64,000 nt of DNA. It comes from Myxococcales bacterium (GTDB lineage: Bacteria; Myxococcota; UBA4151). Below the pieces are notes generated by a model, which was not told the origin of the DNA, did not search any database, and saw only the letters and a program-made list of their open reading frames with translations. Within the stretch, counting starts at the first letter, position 1. The number at the start of each line of letters is the position of its first letter. The DNA lies in assembly GCA_002722845.1 (NCBI GenBank), contig PBND01000076.1, positions 1 to 64,000 of the forward strand. Reading direction: 5' to 3'. The translations under genes were made by a program, and so were the position numbers. Shown piece after piece: positions 57,364 to 64,000 of the stretch.

Positions 57364-58185
57364 ATGATTCCGGCCATCGACAGCTTCGTGAATGTGAATA
57401 TGGGCTCCATGGAGCGCCCAGAGTGGCTCACCCGCGTCGCCGAAGACTATTTTAAGCGAAGCGACGAGATCTTTCAGGACATCGAAGCGGTGGCCCTCTT
57501 GGATTTGATGGATGCCCAAGGTGTAGAGCGAGCGATCATTACGATGCGCGGCCACGAGCCTGATGAACGCATTCTCAGCTTTGCGGCAGACCATCCTGAG
57601 CGCTTTCGCTTGAGTATCAGCGTGGATCCGCGGCGGGGAATGCAGGCCGTCCGGGAGCTGGAATCCCTGGTTCGGGCCCATCCCGTGAGCCTCGCCCGGA
57701 TCGTTCCATTTATGGTGGGGATCGCGCCCAACGAGGCCGCCAATTATCCTATCTATGCCAAATGTGTGGAACTGGACCTGCCCATTTCAGTGAACACTGG
57801 AATCCCTGGTCCCCCGGCTCCCGGTCAGATTCAGCACCCCATGCATTTGGATGAGATCTGTCTGTTTTTTCCCGATCTCAAATTGGTGATGGCCCACGGC
57901 GCGGATCCCTGGTGGGATGAAGCCATTCGTCTCATGCTCAAATACCGCAATCTCTATCTCATGACCTCGGCCTATGCACCCAAGTACTTTCCCCCTTCCT
58001 TGCTGAACTTCATGGCGAAACGGGGCCGACATAAGATTATTTTCGCCAGCGATCATCCGGTCTTGGGGATGGATCGCTGCGTCCGCGAAGCCCGTGACTT
58101 GGCCTTGCCAGAAGAGGCTCTCAGGGCCTTTCTCTACGACAACGCGAAGCAACTATTTTTCGGCCCAGAAGGGGAGTCGCTGTGA
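57364..58185 (+). CDS. Amidohydrolase family protein of the steroid operon
   Basis: A 273-residue TIM-barrel amidohydrolase (ACMSD-like branch). 'IPAIDSFVNVNMG' has Asn-Val where the usual first motif has His-x-His, so the typical first metal ligands seem to be missing. 'DLKLVMAHGADPWWDEAIRL' and 'IIFASDHPVLGMDRC' are the later His and Asp motifs. ATG at 57364. It precedes hsaA by a 4-bp overlap. Amidohydrolases of this type recur in steroid clusters with no fixed role. The altered first motif is worth checking. Confidence 0.8.
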   Translation: MIPAIDSFVNVNMGSMERPEWLTRVAEDYFKRSDEIFQDIEAVALLDLMDAQGVERAIITMRGHEPDERILSFAADHPERFRLSISVDPRRGMQAVRELESLVRAHPVSLARIVPFMVGIAPNEAANYPIYAKCVELDLPISVNTGIPGPPAPGQIQHPMHLDEICLFFPDLKLVMAHGADPWWDEAIRLMLKYRNLYLMTSAYAPKYFPPSLLNFMAKRGRHKIIFASDHPVLGMDRCVREARDLALPEEALRAFLYDNAKQLFFGPEGESL

Positions 58186-59390
58186 CGACCGTAGATGCCC
58201 AATCCTCCTCGTTGGCTGAGCAGCGAGCCCAGGCCGTGGCGACTGTTCGGGCTCTGGGGCCCGAGCTCACCGGCCGGATCGCTGAGGGGGAAGCCCAGCG
58301 CCGACTGCCCGATGCAAATGTCCAAGCCTATCACGACGCTGGTTTGTGGCGGGTTCTACAGCCCCGCCGTTTCGGCGGCCAAGAGCAGCATCCTCTCGTC
58401 TTCTTCGACGCCTTGATCGAGACCGCTCGCTACTGTCCGTCAACAGCCTGGGTCTACGGGGTGGTGGGTGTTCATCAGTGGCAATTGGCCTTGTTCGACC
58501 CCCAAGCTCAAGAAGAGGTCTGGGGTGAAAGCCCCGAGGTCTTGATCTCCTCCTCGTACGCGCCCACGGGGCAGGTGGAACGGGTGGAAGGGGGTTATCG
58601 AATCTCCGGTCGGTGGAGTTTTTCCAGCGGTTGTGAGCACTGCGATTGGGTTTTCCTCGGTGGTTTTTGTCCACCACCCGAGGACGGTCCACCCCGCCCA
58701 GATATGCGGACCTTTCTCGTACCCAAGTCCGATTACCGTATCGAAGATACTTGGAAGACCGTGGCGCTTCAGGCCACTGGCAGCCACGACGTGGTGATCG
58801 ATAGCGCCTTCGTGCCGGAGCACCGCACGCACCGCATGAGCGATGGTTTCAAGCTGAGCAGCCCAGGTCACGTTATCAATGATGGCCCTCTCTACCGCTT
58901 ACCCTTTGGTCTCTTGTTCACCCGCTCCGTCTCCAGCAGCGCCATCGGCCTTCTCGCCGGTGCGCTCGACGCCTATTTAGATGTGGCTCGAGCCAAGGTG
59001 TCAGCCAGTGATCAGAGTCGGGTGGTGGAAGATGCCCGGAGTCAGCAGGTCTGCGCGGAGGCCCGGATCACCCTCGACGAGGTGAGCCTTGTTTTAGAGC
59101 GAACCTTCATGGAGTTGATGGCGGCAGCCGAGGCCGGTGAGACACCAGCGATCGAGCGCCGGGTCCAGTTTCGATACGAATCGGCTCAGGCCGTGGAGAA
59201 GTGCATGGAGGCGGTGGATAAGCTCAATGGCCAAAGTGGCGGCCGAGCGATCTTTCACGATTCCGCCATCCGACCCTTCTTTCAGGCGGTGCACGCGGCT
59301 CGGGGTCATTATGCCAACAATCCCCATAAGCCGGCCCAGAACTTTGGCCGGGTGCTTTTGGGCTTAAAAACGAAGGATTTCTTCCTGTGA
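58182..59390 (+). CDS. hsaA: HsaA-like oxygenase component of 3-HSA hydroxylase
   Basis: Flavin-dependent monooxygenase (acyl-CoA-dehydrogenase fold) that hydroxylates the phenolic A ring of 3-HSA to a catechol. The 402 residues include 'PSTAWVYGVVGVHQWQLALF', 'YRISGRWSFSSGCEHCDWVF' (Trp-Ser-F-S-S-G) and 'LNGQSGGRAIFHDSAIRPFF', with a C-terminal 'HYANNPHKPAQNFGRVLLG'. GTG start overlapping the amidohydrolase. No flavin reductase HsaB is in the window, so reduced flavin must come from elsewhere. Confidence 0.9.
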   Translation: MTTVDAQSSSLAEQRAQAVATVRALGPELTGRIAEGEAQRRLPDANVQAYHDAGLWRVLQPRRFGGQEQHPLVFFDALIETARYCPSTAWVYGVVGVHQWQLALFDPQAQEEVWGESPEVLISSSYAPTGQVERVEGGYRISGRWSFSSGCEHCDWVFLGGFCPPPEDGPPRPDMRTFLVPKSDYRIEDTWKTVALQATGSHDVVIDSAFVPEHRTHRMSDGFKLSSPGHVINDGPLYRLPFGLLFTRSVSSSAIGLLAGALDAYLDVARAKVSASDQSRVVEDARSQQVCAEARITLDEVSLVLERTFMELMAAAEAGETPAIERRVQFRYESAQAVEKCMEAVDKLNGQSGGRAIFHDSAIRPFFQAVHAARGHYANNPHKPAQNFGRVLLGLKTKDFFL

Positions 59391-60268
59391 CGGTTACCCA
59401 ACTGGCTTATCTCGGCTTTGAGGTCAGCGATCTTTCAGCTTGGGCTTCTTTTGGCACAGAGGTCCTTGGCATGGAGCGGGTCGATGAAGGGGCTGACGGT
59501 AGCTTCAAGTTGCGTATGGATCGGCGCAATTGGCGTTTAGCCATCCATCCCGGCCCTGCGGATGACCTCGCCTATGTGGGTTGGGAAGTGAGCGACCTCC
59601 TGGGCCCTATCGAGGCCTTGGAGGCTCGGGGTGTCGAGGTCGGTTGGGGTCACGATTTGACCGGGGAACGAGCGGTCGAGAGCCTCTGCTTTTTCGACGA
59701 CCCGGCCGGCGTGCGGACGGAGCTGGTCACCGGCTCGGCCCAGCAGTTGGATCCTTTTCACTCCCCCAAGCTCCTCGGTGGTTTTGTCGCTGGCCAGCTG
59801 GGTCTCGGCCACGTGGTGCTCACGGCGAACGACAAGGCTGAGTCTCGGCGCTTCTACGAAGAGACGCTGGGCTTTCGTTTAAGCGACACGATCGTGACTC
59901 GTTACTTTGGTTATGACATCGATATGGATTTCTTCCACGCCAACCCCCGTCACCACAGCCTTGCCTTCGGTGGTCCCCAGCCAAAGAAGCTCAATCATTT
60001 TCTCCTGGAGGTGGACAGGTTGGATGATGTGGGTTTGTGCATGGACCGTACGTTGAAAGCCGGTCTGCCGCTTGTCCAAACCCTGGGTCGTCACCCCAAC
60101 GACGGTATGCTCAGTTTCTATGCGCAAACCCCCAGCGGTTTTAACTTCGAGTGCGGTTGGGGCGGCCGCGAGGTCGATGCATCGACTTGGCAGCCCACAA
60201 CCTACGATCGGCTCAGTGAATGGGGCCATCACCCGCCGATGGTACTCAGCCCAAGAAAGCCGAAGTGA
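59387..60268 (+). CDS. hsaC: HsaC-like extradiol ring-cleavage dioxygenase (iron-dependent)
   Basis: Cleaves the steroid-derived catechol 3,4-DHSA meta to the hydroxyls. The 293 residues have two vicinal oxygen chelate halves. Fe2+ ligands are His142 (GLGHVVL), His204 (LNHFLLEV) and Glu255 (FNFECGWGG), with the acid-base His190 in NPRHHSLAF. This is the type I extradiol pattern shared with BphC. GTG start overlapping hsaA (GTGA). Confidence 0.93.
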   Translation: MTVTQLAYLGFEVSDLSAWASFGTEVLGMERVDEGADGSFKLRMDRRNWRLAIHPGPADDLAYVGWEVSDLLGPIEALEARGVEVGWGHDLTGERAVESLCFFDDPAGVRTELVTGSAQQLDPFHSPKLLGGFVAGQLGLGHVVLTANDKAESRRFYEETLGFRLSDTIVTRYFGYDIDMDFFHANPRHHSLAFGGPQPKKLNHFLLEVDRLDDVGLCMDRTLKAGLPLVQTLGRHPNDGMLSFYAQTPSGFNFECGWGGREVDASTWQPTTYDRLSEWGHHPPMVLSPRKPK

Positions 60269-61116
60269 TGACGCCGGAGCGGGTCCCTGAGGGGCGCTAC
60301 GTTCAGATCGGCGATGGCCTTCAAGTCCATTACCACGAGGCGGGTACGGGCCCCGTGGTCTTGTTTGTCCATGGCAGTGGGCCTGGGGGCAGTGGCTGGA
60401 GTAATTTTCAGCACAACTACCAAGAACTGGCCCAGGCCGGATTTCGGTGCATCGTTCCTGATCTTATCGGCTACGGTTATTCCTCCAAGCCCGAGGACGC
60501 CCACTATACCTTGGACTTTCTCACCGAGACCTTGCTGACCTTCGCCGATGAACTCGGGCTCGAGCGCTTCCATTTGGTGGGCAACAGCCTGGGGGGTGCG
60601 TTGTGCATGCAGCTGGCCCTCGACCATGCCCCTCGAGTGGATCGATTGGTCTTGATGGCCCCAGGCGGCATGGAGGCTAGGGAGGTCTACATGGAGATGC
60701 GGGGGATCCGCAGCATGCTCCGGGCCATCTTCGATCCTGAAGGCCTCTCCTTAGGGAGCATGCGAAAGGTCTTCGAAAAACAACTCTTCGAGAGGGCCCA
60801 TCTCGACGACAATCTCTTGAAGCAACGCCTGGCCATCGCGCAGACCCAGCCCCAAGGGGTTTTTGCCACCAGTCGAGTGCCCAACTTCAGCGATCGACTT
60901 GAGGGCATTCAGCAACCGACCTTGGCGTTTTGGGGCAATGAAGATCAGTTTTGCCCCGTCAGCGGTGCGGAGAAACTTGCGAAAAGCGTTCCCAATATTC
61001 GCGTCCTTCGCATAAGCCGGTGTGGACATTGGGTGATGGTCGAGCACCAGGCCCTGTTCAACCGGCTTTGTGCGGAATTTTTGAAGGGGATGCTTTGCCA
61101 GTCGACCAATCCCTGA
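60268..61116 (+). CDS. hsaD: HsaD-like meta-cleavage product C-C hydrolase
   Basis: Hydrolyses 4,9-DSHA to 9,17-dioxo-1,2,3,4,10,19-hexanorandrostan-5-oic acid and 2-hydroxyhexa-2,4-dienoate. The ATG at 60268 overlaps the hsaC stop by 1 bp (TGATG). The 282 residues hold the triad Ser107 (LVGNSLGGA), Asp226 (FWGNEDQFCP) and His254 (SRCGHWVMVEH). 'VLFVHGSGPGGSGWSNFQHN' is the oxyanion/substrate loop of BphD-type enzymes. Confidence 0.93.
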   Translation: MTPERVPEGRYVQIGDGLQVHYHEAGTGPVVLFVHGSGPGGSGWSNFQHNYQELAQAGFRCIVPDLIGYGYSSKPEDAHYTLDFLTETLLTFADELGLERFHLVGNSLGGALCMQLALDHAPRVDRLVLMAPGGMEAREVYMEMRGIRSMLRAIFDPEGLSLGSMRKVFEKQLFERAHLDDNLLKQRLAIAQTQPQGVFATSRVPNFSDRLEGIQQPTLAFWGNEDQFCPVSGAEKLAKSVPNIRVLRISRCGHWVMVEHQALFNRLCAEFLKGMLCQSTNP

Positions 61117-61877
61117 TCGAAGCGCTCGGTGACGAGATCTTTGAGGCCCTCTGCAGTCGCCAGACGCTCAAGCCGATCACGGAGCGTCATGGGGATTTCA
61201 CCATCGATGATGCCTACCGGGTGAGCCTGCGTATCTTGGCCCACCGGCAGGCCCGGGGTGAGACCTTGATCGGCAAAAAAATCGGGGTCACATCCTTTGC
61301 GGTTCAAAACATGCTGGGGGTGGACCAACCCGACTTTGGCTTCCTCTTCGATCGCATGGTCTACGAAGGTGAAATGCCCATCTCGAGCGCCTTGATTCAG
61401 CCCCGGGCTGAGGGCGAGCTCGCCTTCATTTTAAAGACAGGACTTGCTGGTCCGGGCGTGACCGACGCCGATGTGCTCGCCGCCACCGAATGGGTGATGC
61501 CTTGCTTTGAGGTGGTGGACAGCCGGATCGAAGATTGGCGCATCAAAATCGAAGACACTGTGGCCGACAACGCCAGTTGTGGCCTCTTCACCATGGGGCC
61601 CAAGGTCAGGCCCGATGGCCTGGACTTCCCCAACCTAGAAATGACCGTTTGGAAGAATGGCGAGGTGGTGGCTGAGGGGAAGGGGAGTGCGGCTCTGGAA
61701 AGCCCAGTCAAGTGTGTCACTTGGTTGGCCAATACCCTCGGGCGCTACGGCATCACCTTGGATGCGGGGGATGTGATCTTGTCCGGTAGTTGGGTGCCCT
61801 TGCTGCCGGTGGTTCCCGGGGATGTGATGAAGATGGAGATCAAGGGACTCGGTGCGACGGAGCTGCGGTTCACATGA
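61095..61877 (+). CDS. hsaE: HsaE-like 2-hydroxypenta-2,4-dienoate hydratase
   Basis: Hydrates the five/six-carbon dienoate from ring A to 4-hydroxy-2-oxoacid. The TTG at 61095 (GGGGA 5 bp upstream) gives 260 residues, the family's normal length; it overlaps hsaD by 22 bp. Blocks: 'LIGKKIGVTSFAVQNMLGVD', 'PDFGFLFDRMVYEGE', 'RAEGELAFILK' and 'PCFEVVDSRIEDWRIKIED' (metal-binding acidic residues). HsaF/HsaG, the aldolase and dehydrogenase of the next steps, do not follow. Confidence 0.92.
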   Translation: MPVDQSLIEALGDEIFEALCSRQTLKPITERHGDFTIDDAYRVSLRILAHRQARGETLIGKKIGVTSFAVQNMLGVDQPDFGFLFDRMVYEGEMPISSALIQPRAEGELAFILKTGLAGPGVTDADVLAATEWVMPCFEVVDSRIEDWRIKIEDTVADNASCGLFTMGPKVRPDGLDFPNLEMTVWKNGEVVAEGKGSAALESPVKCVTWLANTLGRYGITLDAGDVILSGSWVPLLPVVPGDVMKMEIKGLGATELRFT

Positions 61878-63157
61878 GGCCCTATGTCGTTGTCGCCGTC
61901 TGGCTTAGCCTGGGTTTGCAGTCGTCCTTGGCTTGGGCCGCTGCTGGAGATGACCAAGAGACCGTTGTCGATGCAGCCGCACAAACGCTCGAGCAGCCCA
62001 TAGAAGAAGATGCCCCCGCAGCGCCGGTCAGTGACATGGCGGAGCCAGTGGCAAAGGGTGCCGTCGTCGGCGGCGATGAGAAGACGGCGCTCGAGGCCGC
62101 CGACAACGATGCAGGCTCTACCTGTGATCCGGAATGCTTCGCCGATCCCGGACTGGGCTACCTTTCGGCGGCGGAGGCCTTGATCAAAGCTGAGCGGGCC
62201 GATGAAGCCCTGCGCCTGTACCGCAAGGTCCTGACCCTGAATCTCGACCCTCGGGTGCATGAGCGGGCTCAAGCCCGGCTCGACGATCTTGCCGCTGTGG
62301 ATCTCAGTCTGCCCGCACCGGGACGCTATTATGGAATGTTTCTCGGTGCCGAGTCGGGGCTGGCCCTCACCATCGGAAGCCTAGCGACTCTTGATGCGTT
62401 GACGGATGCAAACCCACCGGGCGAAATGATTTTCTTGCTCGCGAGCGGAGCGACCGTTTTTGGCGCCTATTCTGGCAAGCAGTGGGCCCAGTCGTATCGG
62501 CTGACTCGAGCCGAGGGGGAAGCGGGTCTATTGCTTGGGAACTGGGCAGCCATCGCCACCGCGATGAGTTGGAGTATTTTGGAGCGCCAAGGGCTTGTGG
62601 ACACCAGACGGCGAGGCATGGGCGCTTGGATTCCCTTGAGCATGGTGACCCTCGGAACGGGCGGTATGTTGTTGGGGGTGCGCAGCGCCCGCCATTTGGC
62701 CCTCGATCGCGGCTCGGCGACCTTGGCCTGGCTGGGCACGTTCGTCGGCGCGACCGATGCCGATTTGCTTGCGAGCGCATTGGGGGGCTCCATCGAAGAT
62801 CGTATCCCGGATCTCATTCTAGCCGGCTCTCTGACGGGCATGGCCTTGGGCACATGGTGGGGACGACAGGCGAGCGTTTCCGCCAACCGCGCCCGGCTGC
62901 TCAGTTTGGGGAGCTATCTTGGCATGGCGTCCTTTGCAGCCGGCGCTTCTTTGTTGGGCAATGAGGACGGACAAAAAATTAGTGGCGCCACGGTCATGGG
63001 CAGCTTCACCGGCATCGGCTTGGCCTATCTGGCGACCACCGGCCTGGAACGGGGGGCCTCAGCCCAATTAGACGGGCTCGAAATCGGCCCGCCCATGGTG
63101 CTTCGGGACGACCGGGGGCTCCGCATCTATGGGCCTTTGATGACGTGGAGGTGGTGA
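61874..63157 (+). CDS. Polytopic membrane protein with TPR-like N-domain, coupled to hsaE
   Basis: A 427-residue protein. The ATG at 61874 overlaps the hsaE stop (ATGA) and gives a signal peptide (RPYVVVAVWLSLGLQSSLAWA). An acidic linker is followed by 'AEALIKAERADEALRLYRKV', a TPR-like helical pair (~90-130), then some eight Gly/Ala-rich segments such as 'LGAESGLALTIGSLATLDAL' that look like short transmembrane or barrel-like helices. No family recognised. The adjacent gene has the same architecture, so they are paralogues. Confidence 0.7.
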   Translation: MRPYVVVAVWLSLGLQSSLAWAAAGDDQETVVDAAAQTLEQPIEEDAPAAPVSDMAEPVAKGAVVGGDEKTALEAADNDAGSTCDPECFADPGLGYLSAAEALIKAERADEALRLYRKVLTLNLDPRVHERAQARLDDLAAVDLSLPAPGRYYGMFLGAESGLALTIGSLATLDALTDANPPGEMIFLLASGATVFGAYSGKQWAQSYRLTRAEGEAGLLLGNWAAIATAMSWSILERQGLVDTRRRGMGAWIPLSMVTLGTGGMLLGVRSARHLALDRGSATLAWLGTFVGATDADLLASALGGSIEDRIPDLILAGSLTGMALGTWWGRQASVSANRARLLSLGSYLGMASFAAGASLLGNEDGQKISGATVMGSFTGIGLAYLATTGLERGASAQLDGLEIGPPMVLRDDRGLRIYGPLMTWRW

Positions 63158-63158
63158 G

Positions 63159-64000
63159 ATGAACGCCTTCTTCCTTGGCTTGAGTCTGCTGATGACCCCC
63201 GCTGCCGGGGGGCTGGAGTGTCCGCTTGAAGACTGTCTCGGGCAGGCCGCGCTTCGGACCATGAGTGCAGCTACGGTTCTTGAGGCCGAAGGGCATACAG
63301 ATCTGGCCCGAGGTCTCTATCAACGGTTGGCTCTGGATCCGAACCAGCCCTACCAAGAGTTGGCGCAGCAAGCGGTCGATCGCATCGACAAGGCGCGCGT
63401 CGCTCGGGACGCACTCTTTAGTTCCATGACCACCACAGCGATCCTCACCGGTGGCCTGGTCGAGACCAGCCTGCTCAAGTTTGGTGGTGAAGCCGTTGCG
63501 CCGGAAGTCCACGTTCTTGTGGCAACGACCTCGGCCCTTGCCGGCGCCTATGGTGGTCTTCTTTTGGCCCGCCACTTTGAACCCAGTCTCGGTGCGGTGG
63601 AGCTGGGCGCAGCCTCTGCGATGTACGGATTCATTGGGACCTTAGGGCTTCTCAGTGCCCATGCCAGTGGCGATGACGAGCCGGCAGCTTTGCTGCTGGC
63701 CACCGTGGTGGCGACGCTCTCTGCTGCCGGTGGAACGTATCTGGGTCAGCGTTATCATGTGCATGAGTCGGGCGTTCGGTTGGCGGGTACGCTGGCCATT
63801 GGCGCAGCCATTGAGGCCGTTTTGATTTTGAGCATGATCGGCAATGTACCCGATGCGGTCTTCACGGACGTGGCGTTACTCGCCGCTGCGGGTGGTGGCG
63901 CACTGGGTCTCTCCTTGAGTCATGGACGGGCGTTGCCCAATGGTCGCTACCTCACGCTCTGGGTGGGTGGGCTCGCCGGAGCGCTTGCTGCCGGATCCCT
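63159..64000 (+). CDS. Paralogous polytopic membrane protein, 3' end beyond window
   Basis: About 280 codons are visible and no stop occurs before the edge. The ATG at 63159 lies 1 bp after the previous stop codon with GAGG 7 bp upstream. A signal-like segment (MNAFFLGLSLLMTPAAGG) and a Cys-containing 'LECPLEDCLG' stretch lead to a TPR-like pair ('TVLEAEGHTDLARGLYQRLA'). Gly/Ala-rich hydrophobic segments then follow, the same layout as the upstream protein. Function unknown. Confidence 0.75.
   Translation, partial: MNAFFLGLSLLMTPAAGGLECPLEDCLGQAALRTMSAATVLEAEGHTDLARGLYQRLALDPNQPYQELAQQAVDRIDKARVARDALFSSMTTTAILTGGLVETSLLKFGGEAVAPEVHVLVATTSALAGAYGGLLLARHFEPSLGAVELGAASAMYGFIGTLGLLSAHASGDDEPAALLLATVVATLSAAGGTYLGQRYHVHESGVRLAGTLAIGAAIEAVLILSMIGNVPDAVFTDVALLAAAGGGALGLSLSHGRALPNGRYLTLWVGGLAGALAAGS

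Overview
The window is high-GC, very gene-dense bacterial DNA. Myxococcota (the former Deltaproteobacteria) is the best guess. Many secreted lipoproteins carry Cys-rich, Asp-rich or Gly/Asp-rich linkers (DxDGDG repeats, 'CGNG..D.GEQCDDGN' myxobacterial Cys-rich repeats, a C-type lectin). The F0 genes stand apart from F1, and ThyX carries the flavin-dependent thymidylate synthase role. Most genes overlap their neighbour by 1-8 bp, and several convergent genes overlap at their 3' ends.

Layout. 1-23 kb is mixed housekeeping and envelope DNA: two paralogous Asp-rich lipoproteins; an F0 ATP synthase operon (atpZ-like, atpI-like, atpB, atpE, then a terminator); a Cys-rich lipoprotein plus a polysaccharide flippase; serS-moaC and thyX; a surface protein; DAHP synthase and shikimate kinase; a four-gene coupled chain (DUF1015, glutamine amidotransferase, esterase lipoprotein, NhaC antiporter); tRNA-Asp with promoter and terminator; an orphan PD-(D/E)XK protein; a repeat-linker hydrolase lipoprotein; a TetR regulator; and a di-haem cytochrome c lipoprotein.

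24-62 kb is dominated by a steroid catabolism locus of the kind known from Actinobacteria. The left block runs on the minus strand as echA20-ipdA-ipdB-ipdC-crotonase-acyl-CoA dehydrogenase (two)-fadA6-SDR. It is divergent from fadD3 and would degrade the C/D rings (HIP pathway). The middle block holds fadE30-ipdF, MaoC-type hydratases and further SDRs. The kstD operon (ketosteroid 1-dehydrogenase, zinc alcohol dehydrogenase, acyl-CoA synthetase) starts at 47.5 kb, and amidohydrolase-hsaA-hsaC-hsaD-hsaE (A/B ring cleavage) starts at 57.4 kb. Three near-identical 14-bp inverted repeats of the KstR type (TnnAACnnGTTnnA) lie exactly in the three divergent promoters that head these operons. This strongly suggests one TetR-type regulon, and the TetR gene at 21 kb is a candidate regulator. 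A coupled DUF3604 / HupE-UreJ / parvulin trio and two hydrolases lie inside the run of genes that starts at one of these operators.

Between kstD and hsa (51.7-56.3 kb) sits a small set of mostly unrecognised genes: a deoxynucleotidase-like HAD protein, a J-domain-like fragment, two unknown proteins, and an ATP-dependent DNA/RNA-ligase-like protein translationally coupled to one of the unknowns. This is the least explained part of the window. The right end holds two related polytopic membrane proteins, the first coupled to hsaE and the second cut by the window edge. KshAB, HsaB and HsaFG are not in the window.
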